Assembly (NCBI GenBank): GCA_963821345.1
Contig: CAWGDM010000012.1
Coordinates: forward strand, 248,001-312,000
DNA: 64,000 nt
Direction of reading: 5' to 3'
From: WHSW01 sp963821345
Lineage (GTDB): Bacteria > Actinomycetota > Thermoleophilia > Solirubrobacterales > 70-9
In this document: in pieces, positions 7,316 to 16,386 of the stretch
How positions within the stretch are numbered: the first letter of the stretch is position 1
Layout: each line of letters begins with the position of its first letter
Translations under genes and position numbers: made by a program
Notes under the pieces: generated by a model
What the model saw: only the letters and a program-made list of their open reading frames with translations
Database searches by the model: none
Told to the model about the DNA's origin: nothing

Positions 7316-8077
7316 ATGACCCGGCCCCTCGAGGAGGTCGCCGCGGTACTCGCGCTTGTTGACGAAGGGCTCAACGACTGCGAGATCTCACGTCGAACAG
7401 GGGTACCGCGTCCGACTGTGTGCGACTGGCGCCACGGCAATACCCCGACCCGCAGCCGGAGTCAGTGTCCTGACTGTGCCGCCGTTGGATGCCCGATCGA
7501 GCCAGCAACGGAGGCCGCCTACTCGTATCTACTTGGCCTCTACCTCGGAGACGGGACCCTGTCGCGCGGGCGGCGCGGCGTCTTCCGACTTCGCGTCTTC
7601 CTCGATCGCTCCTACCCGGGCATCGTCGAGGAGTGCGCGACCGCGATGCGGATAGTCCTGCCCGACAACAAGGTCTCGATCTTCAGGTCGGGGTCATCGT
7701 GGATGGACGTTCCGAGCATCACATCTCGTCACCTGATCTGTCTGTTTCCCCAGCACGGACCTCGGATGAAGCATGAGCGCGAGATCACCCTTGCCCAATG
7801 GCAACGTGGCATCCTCGACCATCAACCGTGGCCGTTCCTTCGTGGTCTGATCCACTCAGATGGCTGGCGTGGGTTGAACACGATCCGGCACCCGATGAAG
7901 ACGTATGCCTACCCCCGCTACGGGTTCGGCAATCGCTCCGACGACATCCGCGGCCTGTTCTGCGAGTACTGCGACACGGTGGGGGTCGAGTGGCGGCGGA
8001 TGAACCGCTGGACGATCTCGGTCGCGAGGCGCGACTCGGTCGCGTTGATGGACCGATACATCGGCCCGAAGCGGTAG
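7316..8077 (+). CDS. Free-standing HTH-LAGLIDADG homing endonuclease-like protein
   Basis: About 253 residues. The N terminus has a helix-turn-helix (VDEGLNDCEISRRTGVPRPT, about 15-34), then a CPDCAAVGC cysteine cluster at 51-59. Two LAGLIDADG-type motifs follow: LLGLYLGDG at 72-80 and FLRGLIHSDGW near 174-184, each keeping the catalytic acidic residue. This is the layout of a monomeric two-motif endonuclease fused to a DNA-binding head. It is not embedded in an intron or intein. Start is ATG 7316 or GTG 7307; either lies immediately after tRNA-Leu(CAA), with no promoter or terminator between, so it may be transcribed from the tRNA promoter. Codon third positions are less GC-rich than in neighbours, consistent with mobility. 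Related HTH/LAGLIDADG proteins occur in other actinobacteria, to my recollection usually annotated only as HTH proteins. Confidence 0.8.
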   Translation: MTRPLEEVAAVLALVDEGLNDCEISRRTGVPRPTVCDWRHGNTPTRSRSQCPDCAAVGCPIEPATEAAYSYLLGLYLGDGTLSRGRRGVFRLRVFLDRSYPGIVEECATAMRIVLPDNKVSIFRSGSSWMDVPSITSRHLICLFPQHGPRMKHEREITLAQWQRGILDHQPWPFLRGLIHSDGWRGLNTIRHPMKTYAYPRYGFGNRSDDIRGLFCEYCDTVGVEWRRMNRWTISVARRDSVALMDRYIGPKR

Positions 8078-8092
8078 CGACGGCCCGCCGTA

Positions 8093-8098
8093 GATAAT
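8093..8098 (+). promoter_or_regulatory. -10 box, leaderless start of the M28-like gene
   Basis: GATAAT followed by 8 nt and then GTG 8107. No Shine-Dalgarno is present. Confidence 0.55.
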
Positions 8099-8106
8099 CC
8101 CCGCGC

Positions 8107-9321
8107 GTGGACGCGGCGGGACGCATGGAGATCATTCGTGAGCTGTGCTCGTTCGAGCGCCGGCTCGCTGGCACCGACGCGGAGCGGCGGGCCGCGAACC
8201 GGCTCGCCGAGCGGCTGCGCGGGCTCGGGCGCGAGGTCGAGGTCGAGCCCACCTACGTTCACCCCCATTACGCGCTCGTCCACGCCGCGCACTGCCTGCT
8301 CGGCGTCGCCGGCAGCCTGGTCGCGATCTCGATCCCGGCGCTCGGCTTCGGGATCGTGCTGCTGACCGCGACCTCGATGTACCTCGACCTCAACTACCGG
8401 GTCTACCTGCTGCGCTCGCTGTTCTTCCGCCGCGCGTCGCAGAACGTGGTCTCGCCCGGCAAGCGCCCCGACGCCCCGGCGCGGCTCGTGGTCTGCGCGC
8501 ACGTCGACGCGCCGCGCACCGGCGCGGCCTTTTCCGCCCCCCGCGCCAGGCGGCTCGCCAGGCTCGAGCGGCGGCGGCGTCTGCCGCTCGGTCCGTTCCG
8601 GATCCTGTTCTGGTCGATGGCGGTCCTGATCCCGGTGCTCGGCCTGCGGATGGCCGGCTTTGACTCGGTCGCGGTCTCGGTCGTGCAGTTGGTGCCGACC
8701 CTGGTCCTGCTCGTTGGCCTCTTCGCCCTGGTCGAGACCGCCACCGCCGAAGTCGTCCCCGGCGCCAACGACGACGCTTCCGGGGTCGCGACCGCGGTCT
8801 CGCTCGCCGCCGAGCTCGCCGACGACCCGCCCGAGAACCTCGACGTCTGGGTCGTGCTCGACGGCGGCGGCGAGTGCACCCAGGAGGGGATGCGCGCGTT
8901 CGTGCGCTCGCGCCGCAAGGAGTTCGACCGCGCGAGCACCTTCTTCCTCTCGCTCGACGCGGTCGGCGGCGGCTTCGTCCGCTACCTGACCAGCGGCGGC
9001 TGGGTGGTCAGCTTCGACATGGACCGCCGCCTGGTCGGCCTGTGCGAGGCGATCGCCAGCGCCGACAAGGAAGCCGACGACCGCTTCCAGGCCGCCGGAT
9101 ACGCCAGCAGCTCCGGAGGTGACGCCGTGCTCGCGCGGGTCGCCGGCTTTCGCGCGATCGGGATCACCTGCCAGGACGAGGAGGGCTGGAGCCCCAACCG
9201 CCGACTGCCGACCGACACCCCGGAGCGGATCAACCTCGGCGCCCTCGACCGCGCCCACGGCTTCGCGCTCGAGCTGATCCGCCGCCTGGACGCCGACGTC
9301 GGCCGGGCGCAATCGCGGTGA
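8107..9321 (+). CDS. M28-family aminopeptidase-like membrane protein
   Basis: 404 residues. An M28 zinc-peptidase fold is interrupted by membrane segments: a hydrophobic pair around 58-85 and another pair around 165-210. Metal-site motifs seen are CAHVDAP (His/Asp, about 131-137), GANDDASGVA (bridging Asp, about 219-228), GGGEC (about 254-258, in place of the usual GEE pair) and FFLSLDAVG. The usual final His (YHTPxDT) is replaced by NRRLPTDT, so one zinc ligand appears missing. It may be an altered or inactive peptidase. GTG start 8107 sits 8 nt after a GATAAT box. Confidence 0.75.
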   Translation: MDAAGRMEIIRELCSFERRLAGTDAERRAANRLAERLRGLGREVEVEPTYVHPHYALVHAAHCLLGVAGSLVAISIPALGFGIVLLTATSMYLDLNYRVYLLRSLFFRRASQNVVSPGKRPDAPARLVVCAHVDAPRTGAAFSAPRARRLARLERRRRLPLGPFRILFWSMAVLIPVLGLRMAGFDSVAVSVVQLVPTLVLLVGLFALVETATAEVVPGANDDASGVATAVSLAAELADDPPENLDVWVVLDGGGECTQEGMRAFVRSRRKEFDRASTFFLSLDAVGGGFVRYLTSGGWVVSFDMDRRLVGLCEAIASADKEADDRFQAAGYASSSGGDAVLARVAGFRAIGITCQDEEGWSPNRRLPTDTPERINLGALDRAHGFALELIRRLDADVGRAQSR

Positions 9322-9334
9322 TAGAAGTCAGCCG

Positions 9335-11336
9335 GTGACCGAGGCGAGCACAGCGGGTCGCGGCGAGCTGCTCTGGGAGCCGTCGGCGGAGGCGATCGAA
9401 CGCTCGAACCTGACCGCGTACGTCCGCCGGCTCGAGGCCGAGCGCGGGCTCGACCTTCGCCGACTACGAGACCCTGCGGCGCTGGTCGATCGACTCGCTC
9501 GACGACTTCTGGGCCTCGATCTGGGAGTACTTCGACGTTCAGGCCGACGGGGCCCCGTCGGCGGTCCTCGAGAGCCGCGAGATGCCGGGCGCCACCTGGT
9601 TCCCGGGCGTCGCGCTCAACTACGCCGAGCACATCTTCCGCGGCCGCGACCCCGCCGCGATTGCCGTCCGCCACCAGGCCGAGGGCGGTCCCCTCGGCGA
9701 GCTCACCTGGGCCGAGCTGCGCGAGCGGGTCGGCGCCTTCGCCGCCGGCCTGCGCGGGCTCGGGGTCGAGCGCGGCGACCGCGTCGTCGCCTATGTCCCC
9801 AATTCACCGGCGGCGCTGATCGGCTTCCTCGCCTCGGCGTCGATCGGCGCGATCTGGTCGTCGTGCTCACCTGACTTCGGCGTCTCGACCGTGGTCGACC
9901 GCTTCGCCCAGATCGAGCCCAAGGTCCTGCTCGCCGTCGACGGCTACCGCTACAACGGACGCGACTTCGATCGCATGGACGTGGTCACCGAGCTGGAGCG
10001 CTCGATGCCGAGCCTCGCCCACACGGTGCTGGTCCCCTACCTCGACCCCGACGCCGACGCGTCGCGGCTCGCGCGATGCGATCGCCTGGGCCGAGGTCGA
10101 GGCCGCGGGCGCGGGCGCCGAGCTGACCTTCGAGCGCGTTGCCGTTCGACCACCCGCTCTGGGTCCTGTACTCGTCGGGGACCACCGGCCTGCCGAAGGC
10201 GATCGTCCAGGGCCACGGCGGGATCCTGCTCGAACAGCTGAAGAAGCTCCACCTGCACCTCGACGCGCAGCCCGGCGACCGCGTCTTCTGGTTCACGACC
10301 ACCGGCTGGATGATGTGGAACTTCCTCGTCGGGGTGCTGCTCACCGAGGCCTCGATCGTCCTCTACGACGGCAGCCCCGGCCACCCGGACATGGGCGTGC
10401 TCTGGGACCTCGCGGCGGAGGCGGGCGTCACCTGCTTCGGCACCTCGGCCAGCTACATCGCCGCCTGCATGAAGGACGGCGTCGAGCCGGGCGCCGGGCG
10501 CGACCTCTCCGCGCTGCGCTCGGTCGGCTCGACCGGCTCGCCGCTCGCCCCCGAGGGCTTCCAGTGGGTCTACGACCACCTCGGCGCCGACACCTGGCTG
10601 TTCTCGACCTCCGGCGGCACCGACGTCTGCACCGCCTTCGTCGGCGGGGTCCCGACCCTGCCGGTCTACCGCGGCGAGCTCCAGGCCCGCTCGCTGGGCT
10701 GCGCCGTCGAGGCCTTCAACGAGGACGGCGAGGCGGTGATCGACGAGGTCGGCGAGCTGGTGATCACCGAGCCGATGCCCTCGATGCCGGTCTTCTTCTG
10801 GGGCGACGAGGACGGCTCGCGCTATCGGGAGAGCTACTTCGACATGTTACCCGGGGATCTGGCGCCACGGCGACTGGATCGAGATCACCTCGCGCGGCAC
10901 CGCGATCATCTACGGCCGCTCTGACTCGACCATCAACCGCTCGGGGGTCCGCATGGGAACGTCGGAGATCTATCGCGCCGTGAGCTCGATCGACGCGATC
11001 ACCGACGCGCTGGTGGTCGACGTCCCGCGCCCCGGGACCGAGGGCTGGATGCCGCTTTTCGTCGTCCTGCGCGAGGGCGCCGAGCTCGACGACCCGCTGA
11101 TCAAGGAGATCGCAAAGCGGATCCGAGAGCAATGCTCGCCGCGCCACGTCCCCGACCGCGTCTACGCGATCGACGAGGTCCCCCGGACGCTGAGCGGCAA
11201 GGTGCTTGAGGTGCCGGTGAAGCGGATCCTGATGGGTACCCCGGCCGAGCAGGCGGCCTCACGCGACTCGCTCGCCAACCCCGCGGCGCTCGACTACTTC
11301 GTCGAGCTGGCGGGTGAGCTGGATCAGACGCAGTAA
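9335..11336 (+). pseudogene. Acetoacetyl-CoA synthetase, interrupted by four +1 frameshifts
   Basis: The complete span encodes an acetoacetate-CoA ligase of about 660 residues, an adenylate-forming enzyme that activates acetoacetate with ATP and CoA. Family motifs are intact in successive frames: REMPGATWFPGVALNYAE, VAYVPNSPAALIGFL, the AMP-binding LYSSGTTGLPKA, GRSDSTINRSGVRMGTSE, and PRTLSGKVLEVPVK with the catalytic lysine. The frame changes near 9453, 10070, 10135 and 10848, and each is explained by a single extra base. Because every segment keeps normal codon use, these may be assembly indels rather than decay. GTG start 9335. Confidence 0.8.
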
Positions 11337-11479
11337 GCGTAGGCCGTGAGCGTTCCCCCTGCGTCGGCCCAAAAAAGACCTCCCAACTATGTTCTATCGG
11401 CAGGTCGCGGCAAAACCTTTAGCGCAATCGCGAATCTGAACCGATCCGCGCCCGCGCAGACAGTCGGCGGGGACGGCGG

Positions 11480-12733
11480 CTAGCGGATTCCCAGTCGCCT
11501 GGCCCGCTCGCGGGCCCGCGCGACCACCTCGTCGGCGCCCTCGACCCTGCCACCGCGCATCAGCACCCGGCCGTTGATCACGGTCGTGTCGACGATCGAG
11601 CCCGAGGTCGCGTAGACAAGGCCGGCGTCGAGCTCGCCGAGCGAGAGCTCCGGGTCATCCGAGCGCACGAGCAGGAAGTCCGCCGGGGCGCCGACCGCCA
11701 AGCCGCGGCCGCCGAGCAGGCCCGAGCGACGCCCGGTGGCGATCGCGATCGACTCCGAGGCGGTGACCGCCGCGGGATCGCGGGCCTCGTTCTTCTGCAA
11801 CAGCGCGAACACCTTCGCGTCCGAGAGCAGATCGAGCGAGTTGTTCGAACCCGGGCCGTCGGTGCCCAGCCCGACCTCGATCCCGGCATCGCGCGCCTCG
11901 CGATAGGGGAACACGCGCCCGACCGCGAGCTTCAGATTGGCGACCGGGTTGGTGACCACGGTCGCGCCCCGGTCGGCGATCAGCTCGAGCTCCGCGCGAT
12001 CGAGCCAGCAGCCGTGAGCGAGGACCGTGCGCTGCCCGAGCATGCCCACCCGGTCGAGGTACTGCGCAGGGCGCTCGCCATGGTCGCTGATGCAGGCGTC
12101 GACCTCGTCCTCGGTCTCGGAGAGGTGGATCTGGACCGGGACCTCGAGCTCCTCGGAGCGCTCGGCGACCCAGCGCAGCGACCGCTCGGAGAGCGAGTAG
12201 ATGGCGTGCGGGGCGAACCCCGGGCGCGCCAGCTCGTGGCCGGCCTCGACGATCTGCTCGAGGCTCCGTTCGGCGTCGGCGCAGGCGCGCTCGGACTTCG
12301 CCGGGTCGGAGTCGTCGATCAGCGGCGCCGCGGTGACCGCCCGCACCCCGGCGTCCTCGACCGCGCGCGCGGTCGCCTGCGCGTGCCAGTACATGTCCCA
12401 GAAGCAGGTCGTCCCGGTGCGGATCATCTCGACGCAGGCCAGCCGGGTGCCCCAGTAGACGTCCTCGTCCTCCATCCGCTTCTCGACCGGCCAGATGTGG
12501 TCGGTGAGCCACTCCATCAGCGGCAGGTCGTCGGCGTAGCCTCGAAACAGGGTCATCGCCGCGTGGGTGTGGCCGTTGACGAGGCCCGGAACGAGGCTCA
12601 TGCCCGCGGCGTCGACGACCTCGTCGCCCGCCTGCGGCTCGACCCCGGGACCGATCGCGGTGATCTCGCCGGCCTCCGACCGCAGCCCAACCGCGACCTG
12701 TTCGAGTGTCGCGTTGGTCACGGTCAGTCCCAC
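11480..12733 (-). CDS. Amidohydrolase, MTA/SAH (or aminofutalosine) deaminase family
   Basis: About 417 residues, TRZ/ATZ-type metal-dependent amidohydrolase. Motifs: GLVNGHTHAAMTLFRG (metal HxH), the IHLSETEDEV His, VLAHGCW His, and LGTDGPGSNNSLDLL with the metal Asp. This combination is characteristic of 5'-methylthioadenosine/S-adenosylhomocysteine deaminase (MtaD), and the same subfamily includes 6-aminofutalosine deaminase (MqnX). A phosphorylase of the MTA family is encoded nearby (14374-15030), favouring a nucleoside-salvage role. GTG at 12733 or 12736; the 7-nt distance from a TACGCT box on the minus strand (12746-12741) favours 12733. Confidence 0.85.
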   Translation of the reverse strand: MGLTVTNATLEQVAVGLRSEAGEITAIGPGVEPQAGDEVVDAAGMSLVPGLVNGHTHAAMTLFRGYADDLPLMEWLTDHIWPVEKRMEDEDVYWGTRLACVEMIRTGTTCFWDMYWHAQATARAVEDAGVRAVTAAPLIDDSDPAKSERACADAERSLEQIVEAGHELARPGFAPHAIYSLSERSLRWVAERSEELEVPVQIHLSETEDEVDACISDHGERPAQYLDRVGMLGQRTVLAHGCWLDRAELELIADRGATVVTNPVANLKLAVGRVFPYREARDAGIEVGLGTDGPGSNNSLDLLSDAKVFALLQKNEARDPAAVTASESIAIATGRRSGLLGGRGLAVGAPADFLLVRSDDPELSLGELDAGLVYATSGSIVDTTVINGRVLMRGGRVEGADEVVARARERARRLGIR

Positions 12734-12754
12734 CACGCTTAGCGTATGCCAGTC

Positions 12755-12790
12755 GAGGCGTAGCCGAGGTGCGCCGCTGTTGAGGCGCCT
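12755..12790 (+). repeat. Copy A of the GTTGAGGCGCCT repeat family (diverged)
   Basis: 36 nt matching the 3' three quarters of the 48-nt repeat at 15036-15083 and 24584-24631, with about five mismatches. It ends in GTTGAGGCGCCT and lies 13 nt upstream of the carboxyltransferase start, in the same orientation relative to the gene as the other copies. Confidence 0.7.
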
Positions 12791-12796
12791 TATGCT
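12791..12796 (+). promoter_or_regulatory. -10 box for leaderless carboxyltransferase
   Basis: TATGCT followed by 7 nt and GTG 12804. It directly follows repeat copy A. Confidence 0.5.
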
Positions 12797-12803
12797 TTCG
12801 CCC

Positions 12804-14369
12804 GTGGGAGAGGACGGCGCCCGAGACGACCTCGCCGAGGTGCTCGAGCGCCGGCGGCTGACCGGGGACGCCGCGCGCTCGGAGGCGGTCGAGCGCCGCC
12901 ACGCCGCGGGCGGGCGCACCGCGCGCGAGAACCTCGCCGACCTGGTCGACCCGGACAGCTTCGTCGAGTACGGAGGCCTGGCGATCGCCGCCCAGCGGAT
13001 GCGCCGCGAGCAGGACGAGCTGATCGCCCGCACGCCCGCCGACGGGCTGATCGGCGGTACCGCGCGGATCAATGGCGACCTGCACGGCGAGCGCGCCGCG
13101 TGCGCGGTGCTCTCCTACGACTACACGGTGCTTGCCGGCACCCAGGGCGCGATCGGCCACCGCAAGAAGGACCGCCTGTTCGAGCTGATCGAGCGCATGC
13201 GGCTGCCGACCGTGCTGTTCGCCGAGGGCGGCGGCGGGCGCCCGGGGGACACCGACTACGCCGTCGTCTCGGCGCTCGACACGCGCGCCTTCGCGCTCTG
13301 GGGCCGGCTATCGGGAGTCGTACCGCGGATCGCCATCGTCGCCGGCCGCTGCTTCGCCGGCAACGCGGTGCTCGCCGGCGCCTCCGACCTGATCGTCGCG
13401 ACCGAGAACATCGCCCTGGGCATGGGCGGCCCGGCGATGATCGAGGGCGGCGGCCTGGGCAGCTTCGAGCCCGACGCGATCGGCCCGCTCTCGGTCCAGG
13501 GACCGAACGGCGTCGTCGACGTCGAGGTGGCCGACGAGGCCGAGGCGGTGGCGGCCGCCAAGCGGCTGGTCTCCTACTTCCAGGGCCCGCTCGCCGACTG
13601 GGAGGAGCCCGACCAGCGGCTGCTGCGCGACGTCGTCCCCGAGCGCCGCCGACGCGCCTACGAGGTCCGGACCGCGCTCGAGGGGCTCGCCGACAGCGGC
13701 TCGGTGACCCTCCTGCGCGAGCGGTTCGCCCCCGAGATGCTGACCGCGCTGGCGCGGATCGAGGGCCGGGCCGTCGGGGTGATCGCCAACAACCCGATGC
13801 GGCTCGCCGGCGCGATCACCAGCGAGGGCGCCGACAAGGCCGCCCGGCTGATGCAGCTCTGCGACGCCTTCGGGCTACCGATGATCTCGCTGATCGACAC
13901 CCCGGGGATGATGGTCGGGCCCGACGCCGAGGCGACCGCCCTGGTCCGCCACTGCTCGCGGCTGTTCGTCACCGGCGCCGCCCTGCGGGTGCCGCTGTGC
14001 GCGGTGATCCTGCGCAAGGCCTACGGGCTCGGCGCCCAGGCGATGGCCGGCGGCAGCCTGCACGAGCCGCTGATCACGGTCGGCTGGCCGACCGCCGAGC
14101 TCGGCGCGATGGGCCTCGAGGGCGCGGTCAAGCTTGGCTTCCGCCGCGAGCTCGAGGCGATCGACGACGAGGCCGAGCGCGCCGAGCGACTCGAGCAGAT
14201 GGTCGCCCACGCGCACGAGCACGCCAAGGCGCTCAACGCCGCCACGCTGTTCGAGCTCGACGACGTGATCGACCCGGCCGAGACCCGGCGGATCCTCGCC
14301 TCGACGCTGGCGGCGGCGAGCGCGAACCCGGCCGCCGACGGCCGGCCGCGGTTCGTGGACACCTGGTAG
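12804..14369 (+). CDS. Acyl-CoA carboxylase, carboxyltransferase subunit
   Basis: 521 residues with tandem crotonase-fold carboxyltransferase halves. The N-terminal half contains RCFAGNAVLAGASDLIVA, and the C-terminal half contains LIDTPGMMVGPDAEATALVRH and RKAYGLGAQAM, which form the biotin and acyl-CoA sites. Such subunits transfer CO2 from carboxybiotin to propionyl-, acetyl- or methylcrotonyl-CoA with a separate biotinylated alpha subunit, not seen in this window. GTG 12804 is chosen from the TATGCT box 7 nt upstream and because it removes an unmatched N-terminal extension. The substrate is unresolved; HMG-CoA lyase at 20529 makes methylcrotonyl-CoA conceivable. Confidence 0.85.
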   Translation: MGEDGARDDLAEVLERRRLTGDAARSEAVERRHAAGGRTARENLADLVDPDSFVEYGGLAIAAQRMRREQDELIARTPADGLIGGTARINGDLHGERAACAVLSYDYTVLAGTQGAIGHRKKDRLFELIERMRLPTVLFAEGGGGRPGDTDYAVVSALDTRAFALWGRLSGVVPRIAIVAGRCFAGNAVLAGASDLIVATENIALGMGGPAMIEGGGLGSFEPDAIGPLSVQGPNGVVDVEVADEAEAVAAAKRLVSYFQGPLADWEEPDQRLLRDVVPERRRRAYEVRTALEGLADSGSVTLLRERFAPEMLTALARIEGRAVGVIANNPMRLAGAITSEGADKAARLMQLCDAFGLPMISLIDTPGMMVGPDAEATALVRHCSRLFVTGAALRVPLCAVILRKAYGLGAQAMAGGSLHEPLITVGWPTAELGAMGLEGAVKLGFRRELEAIDDEAERAERLEQMVAHAHEHAKALNAATLFELDDVIDPAETRRILASTLAAASANPAADGRPRFVDTW

Positions 14370-14373
14370 CGGG

Positions 14374-15030
14374 TCAGTCGCCCACCAGGGCGGGCAGCAC
14401 GGCGGCGATCGCCGTCTGGACCGCGTCCCGGTTCGCCTCGCGGTTGCGCTCGATCTCGGCCACGGTGAGGTCCTCGCCGCCGACCCCGTTCGCAAGGTTG
14501 TCGACCACGCACAGCGCCGCGTAGCGCAGCCCCAATTCGCCGGCGACGATGCACTCCGAGGCGACCGTCATCCCGATCACGTCGGCGTGCGGGGCGACGA
14601 AGCGGATCTCGGCCGGGGTCTCCAGCCGTGGCCCGCCCGCCTGCCAGTAGACGCCCTCTCCGACGGCCTCGATCCCCGCCTCCGCGAGCGCCTCGAGCAC
14701 CTCGGCGCGCAGCGCCGGGTCGAAGCCCGGGACGCGATGCGCATCGGTGTCGTCGAGCGCGGTCAGCGGCTCGGAGTCGAGGGCGATGAAGTCGTTTGGG
14801 CAGAGCAGCGTCCCGGGACCGAGATCGGGGCGCAGCCCGCCGACCGAGCTCAGCGCCAGGATCCGGTCGCAACCGGCCTCGGCGAGCCGCCCGAGGTTGG
14901 AGACGTGGTCGATCAGGTGGGGCAGCCGGTACCCCTCGCCGACCTCGTGGCGCCGGATCGGGACCCAGTCGCCCTCCGGCAGCTCCGCTCGCGTCAGCGA
15001 GCTTCCCGCGATCAGCCCAAGTCTTCCCAT
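14374..15030 (-). CDS. Methylthioadenosine/purine nucleoside phosphorylase family protein
   Basis: 218 residues, MTAP/PNP family. LIAGSS near the N terminus is the phosphate loop. ILALSSVGGLRPDLGPG, YWQAGGPRLETPAEIR and VIGMTVASECIVAGELGL match the substrate-binding segments of MtnP-type enzymes. It would cleave 5'-methylthioadenosine (or inosine made by the deaminase at 11480) with phosphate. It is somewhat shorter than typical MTAP (about 260-280 residues). ATG 15030 lies 5 nt after repeat copy B on the minus strand. Convergent with the carboxyltransferase, 4 nt apart. Confidence 0.8.
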   Translation of the reverse strand: MGRLGLIAGSSLTRAELPEGDWVPIRRHEVGEGYRLPHLIDHVSNLGRLAEAGCDRILALSSVGGLRPDLGPGTLLCPNDFIALDSEPLTALDDTDAHRVPGFDPALRAEVLEALAEAGIEAVGEGVYWQAGGPRLETPAEIRFVAPHADVIGMTVASECIVAGELGLRYAALCVVDNLANGVGGEDLTVAEIERNREANRDAVQTAIAAVLPALVGD

Positions 15031-15035
15031 CAGAC

Positions 15036-15083
15036 AGGCGCCTCAACGGCGGCGCGGCTCGGCTTCCCTTTGCTCCGCCTCAC
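15036..15083 (-). repeat. Copy B of the 48-nt repeat family
   Basis: Read on the minus strand it starts GTGAGGCGGAGCAA and ends GTTGAGGCGCCT. It matches 24584-24631 at 46 of 48 positions, in opposite chromosomal orientation. Here it lies between divergent genes, immediately upstream of the MTAP-like gene. Confidence 0.9.
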
Positions 15084-15093
15084 AGCGGCAGAG

Positions 15094-15099
15094 TAGCCT
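15094..15099 (+). promoter_or_regulatory. -10 box for leaderless TSUP gene
   Basis: TAGCCT, 10 nt before ATG 15110, with no Shine-Dalgarno. Confidence 0.5.
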
Positions 15100-15109
15100 G
15101 CCCCGCCTC

Positions 15110-15862
15110 ATGGACCCGCTCGAGGCAATCGCGATCTTCGCCGCCGGGATCGCCGCCGGGGCGATCAACGCGGTCGTCGGTAGCGGCACCCTGATCACCT
15201 TCCCGGTGCTGATCGCGCTCGGCTATCAGCCGCTGGTCGCCAACGTGTCCAACAACATCGGCCTCGTCCCCGGTTCGGTCGCAGGCGTCCACGGCTACCG
15301 TCGCGAGCTCCGGGGCCAGCGCTCGCGGATCGTCCACCTGGCCGTGTTCTCGGTCTGCGGGGCGATCGCCGGCGCCGTCCTGTTGCTGGTGCTGCCGTCG
15401 TCGGCGTTCGACGCGATCGTCCCGGTGCTGATCGCGCTCGCCCTGATCCTGGTCGTCGTCCAGCCGCGGATCGACCGGGCGCTGGCCGAACGCCGGCGGC
15501 CGGACGGGCATCGCGGCGCCCCGGCGCGGGCGGCGATCGCGGCGAGCGGCGTCTACGGCGGCTACTTCGGCGCCGGCCAGGGCATCCTGCTGATGGGGAT
15601 CCTCGGGATCGCGCTCGACGACACCCTGCAGCGCCTCAACGGACTCAAGAACGTGCTCGCCGGGACGGTCAACCTCGTCGCCGGGCTGATCTTCGTCTTC
15701 GCCGCCGACGTCGACTGGGGCGTCGCCGGGCTGATCGCCGCCGGCTCGATCATCGGCGGCGTCGTCGGCGCCCGCTACGGGCGCCGCCTCTCGCCCACCG
15801 CGCTGCGGGTCCTGATCGTCGTCGTCGGGCTATCGGCGATCGTGCGGTTGACGGTCGGCTGA
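15110..15862 (+). CDS. TauE/SafE (TSUP) family membrane transporter
   Basis: 250 residues, about eight membrane segments in two related halves, typical of the sulfite/organosulfonate exporter family. The half-signatures are seen: GAINAVVGSGTLITFPVL at about 20-37 and GVYGGYFGAGQGILLMG near 147-163. Substrates proposed for the family include sulfite, sulfoacetate and other small anions; nothing here discriminates. Leaderless ATG at 15110. No operon partner is evident. Confidence 0.88.
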   Translation: MDPLEAIAIFAAGIAAGAINAVVGSGTLITFPVLIALGYQPLVANVSNNIGLVPGSVAGVHGYRRELRGQRSRIVHLAVFSVCGAIAGAVLLLVLPSSAFDAIVPVLIALALILVVVQPRIDRALAERRRPDGHRGAPARAAIAASGVYGGYFGAGQGILLMGILGIALDDTLQRLNGLKNVLAGTVNLVAGLIFVFAADVDWGVAGLIAAGSIIGGVVGARYGRRLSPTALRVLIVVVGLSAIVRLTVG

Positions 15863-15944
15863 GCGCGGGGCTCCTTGCGGTGGCGCCCCGGCGGGCGTAG
15901 GGTCGGGGCGAGGGCAGAGACCACCCACTAGATGGAGGTGACGC

Positions 15945-16373
15945 ATGTTCGAAGAGAACATCGCGATTTCACAGCGTCTGCTCACGGAGGCGTTCGGCGC
16001 CGGCAACCTCGACCTCGTCGACGAGCACTGCACCGACGATTACGTCGGCCACGACCCCCTGCTCGGCGATCAGGATCGCGAGGCGTCGAAGCAGTCGATC
16101 GCCAACTACCGGGCGGCCTTCCCGGATCTGACCTTCACCGTCGACGACGCGTTCGCGGCCGGCGACAAGGTCGTCATCCGGTGGACCGGAGAGGGCACGT
16201 TCGAGAACCCGATGATGGGCATCGAGCCCACCGGCGAGCGCGGCGAGCCGGTCTCGGGGATCACGATCGACCGCTACGAGGACGGCAAGATCGCCGAGTC
16301 CTGGACCCACTGGGACGCGCTGCGCCTGATGCGCAACATGGGCGTCGTCGGCGAGGGCGCCGCCACCGCCTGA
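15945..16373 (+). CDS. SnoaL-like (NTF2-fold) ester cyclase family protein
   Basis: 142 residues, alpha+beta barrel of the SnoaL/polyketide cyclase-like group. It shows NLDLVDEHCTDDYVGHDP, the YRAAFPDLTFTVDDAFAAGDKV segment and WTGEGTF. GGAGGT at 15934-15939 precedes ATG 15945 with normal spacing, one of few genes here with a strong ribosome site. Family members range from cyclases to isomerases and binding proteins, so the function is open. Confidence 0.75.
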   Translation: MFEENIAISQRLLTEAFGAGNLDLVDEHCTDDYVGHDPLLGDQDREASKQSIANYRAAFPDLTFTVDDAFAAGDKVVIRWTGEGTFENPMMGIEPTGERGEPVSGITIDRYEDGKIAESWTHWDALRLMRNMGVVGEGAATA

Positions 16374-16386
16374 GTCGGCCGAAAAA

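Noticed and set aside
7296..8106. Integrative element with att sites around the homing endonuclease
   Set aside because: I found no direct repeat of the tRNA 3' end after the gene and no integrase, so integration by a tyrosine recombinase is not supported.
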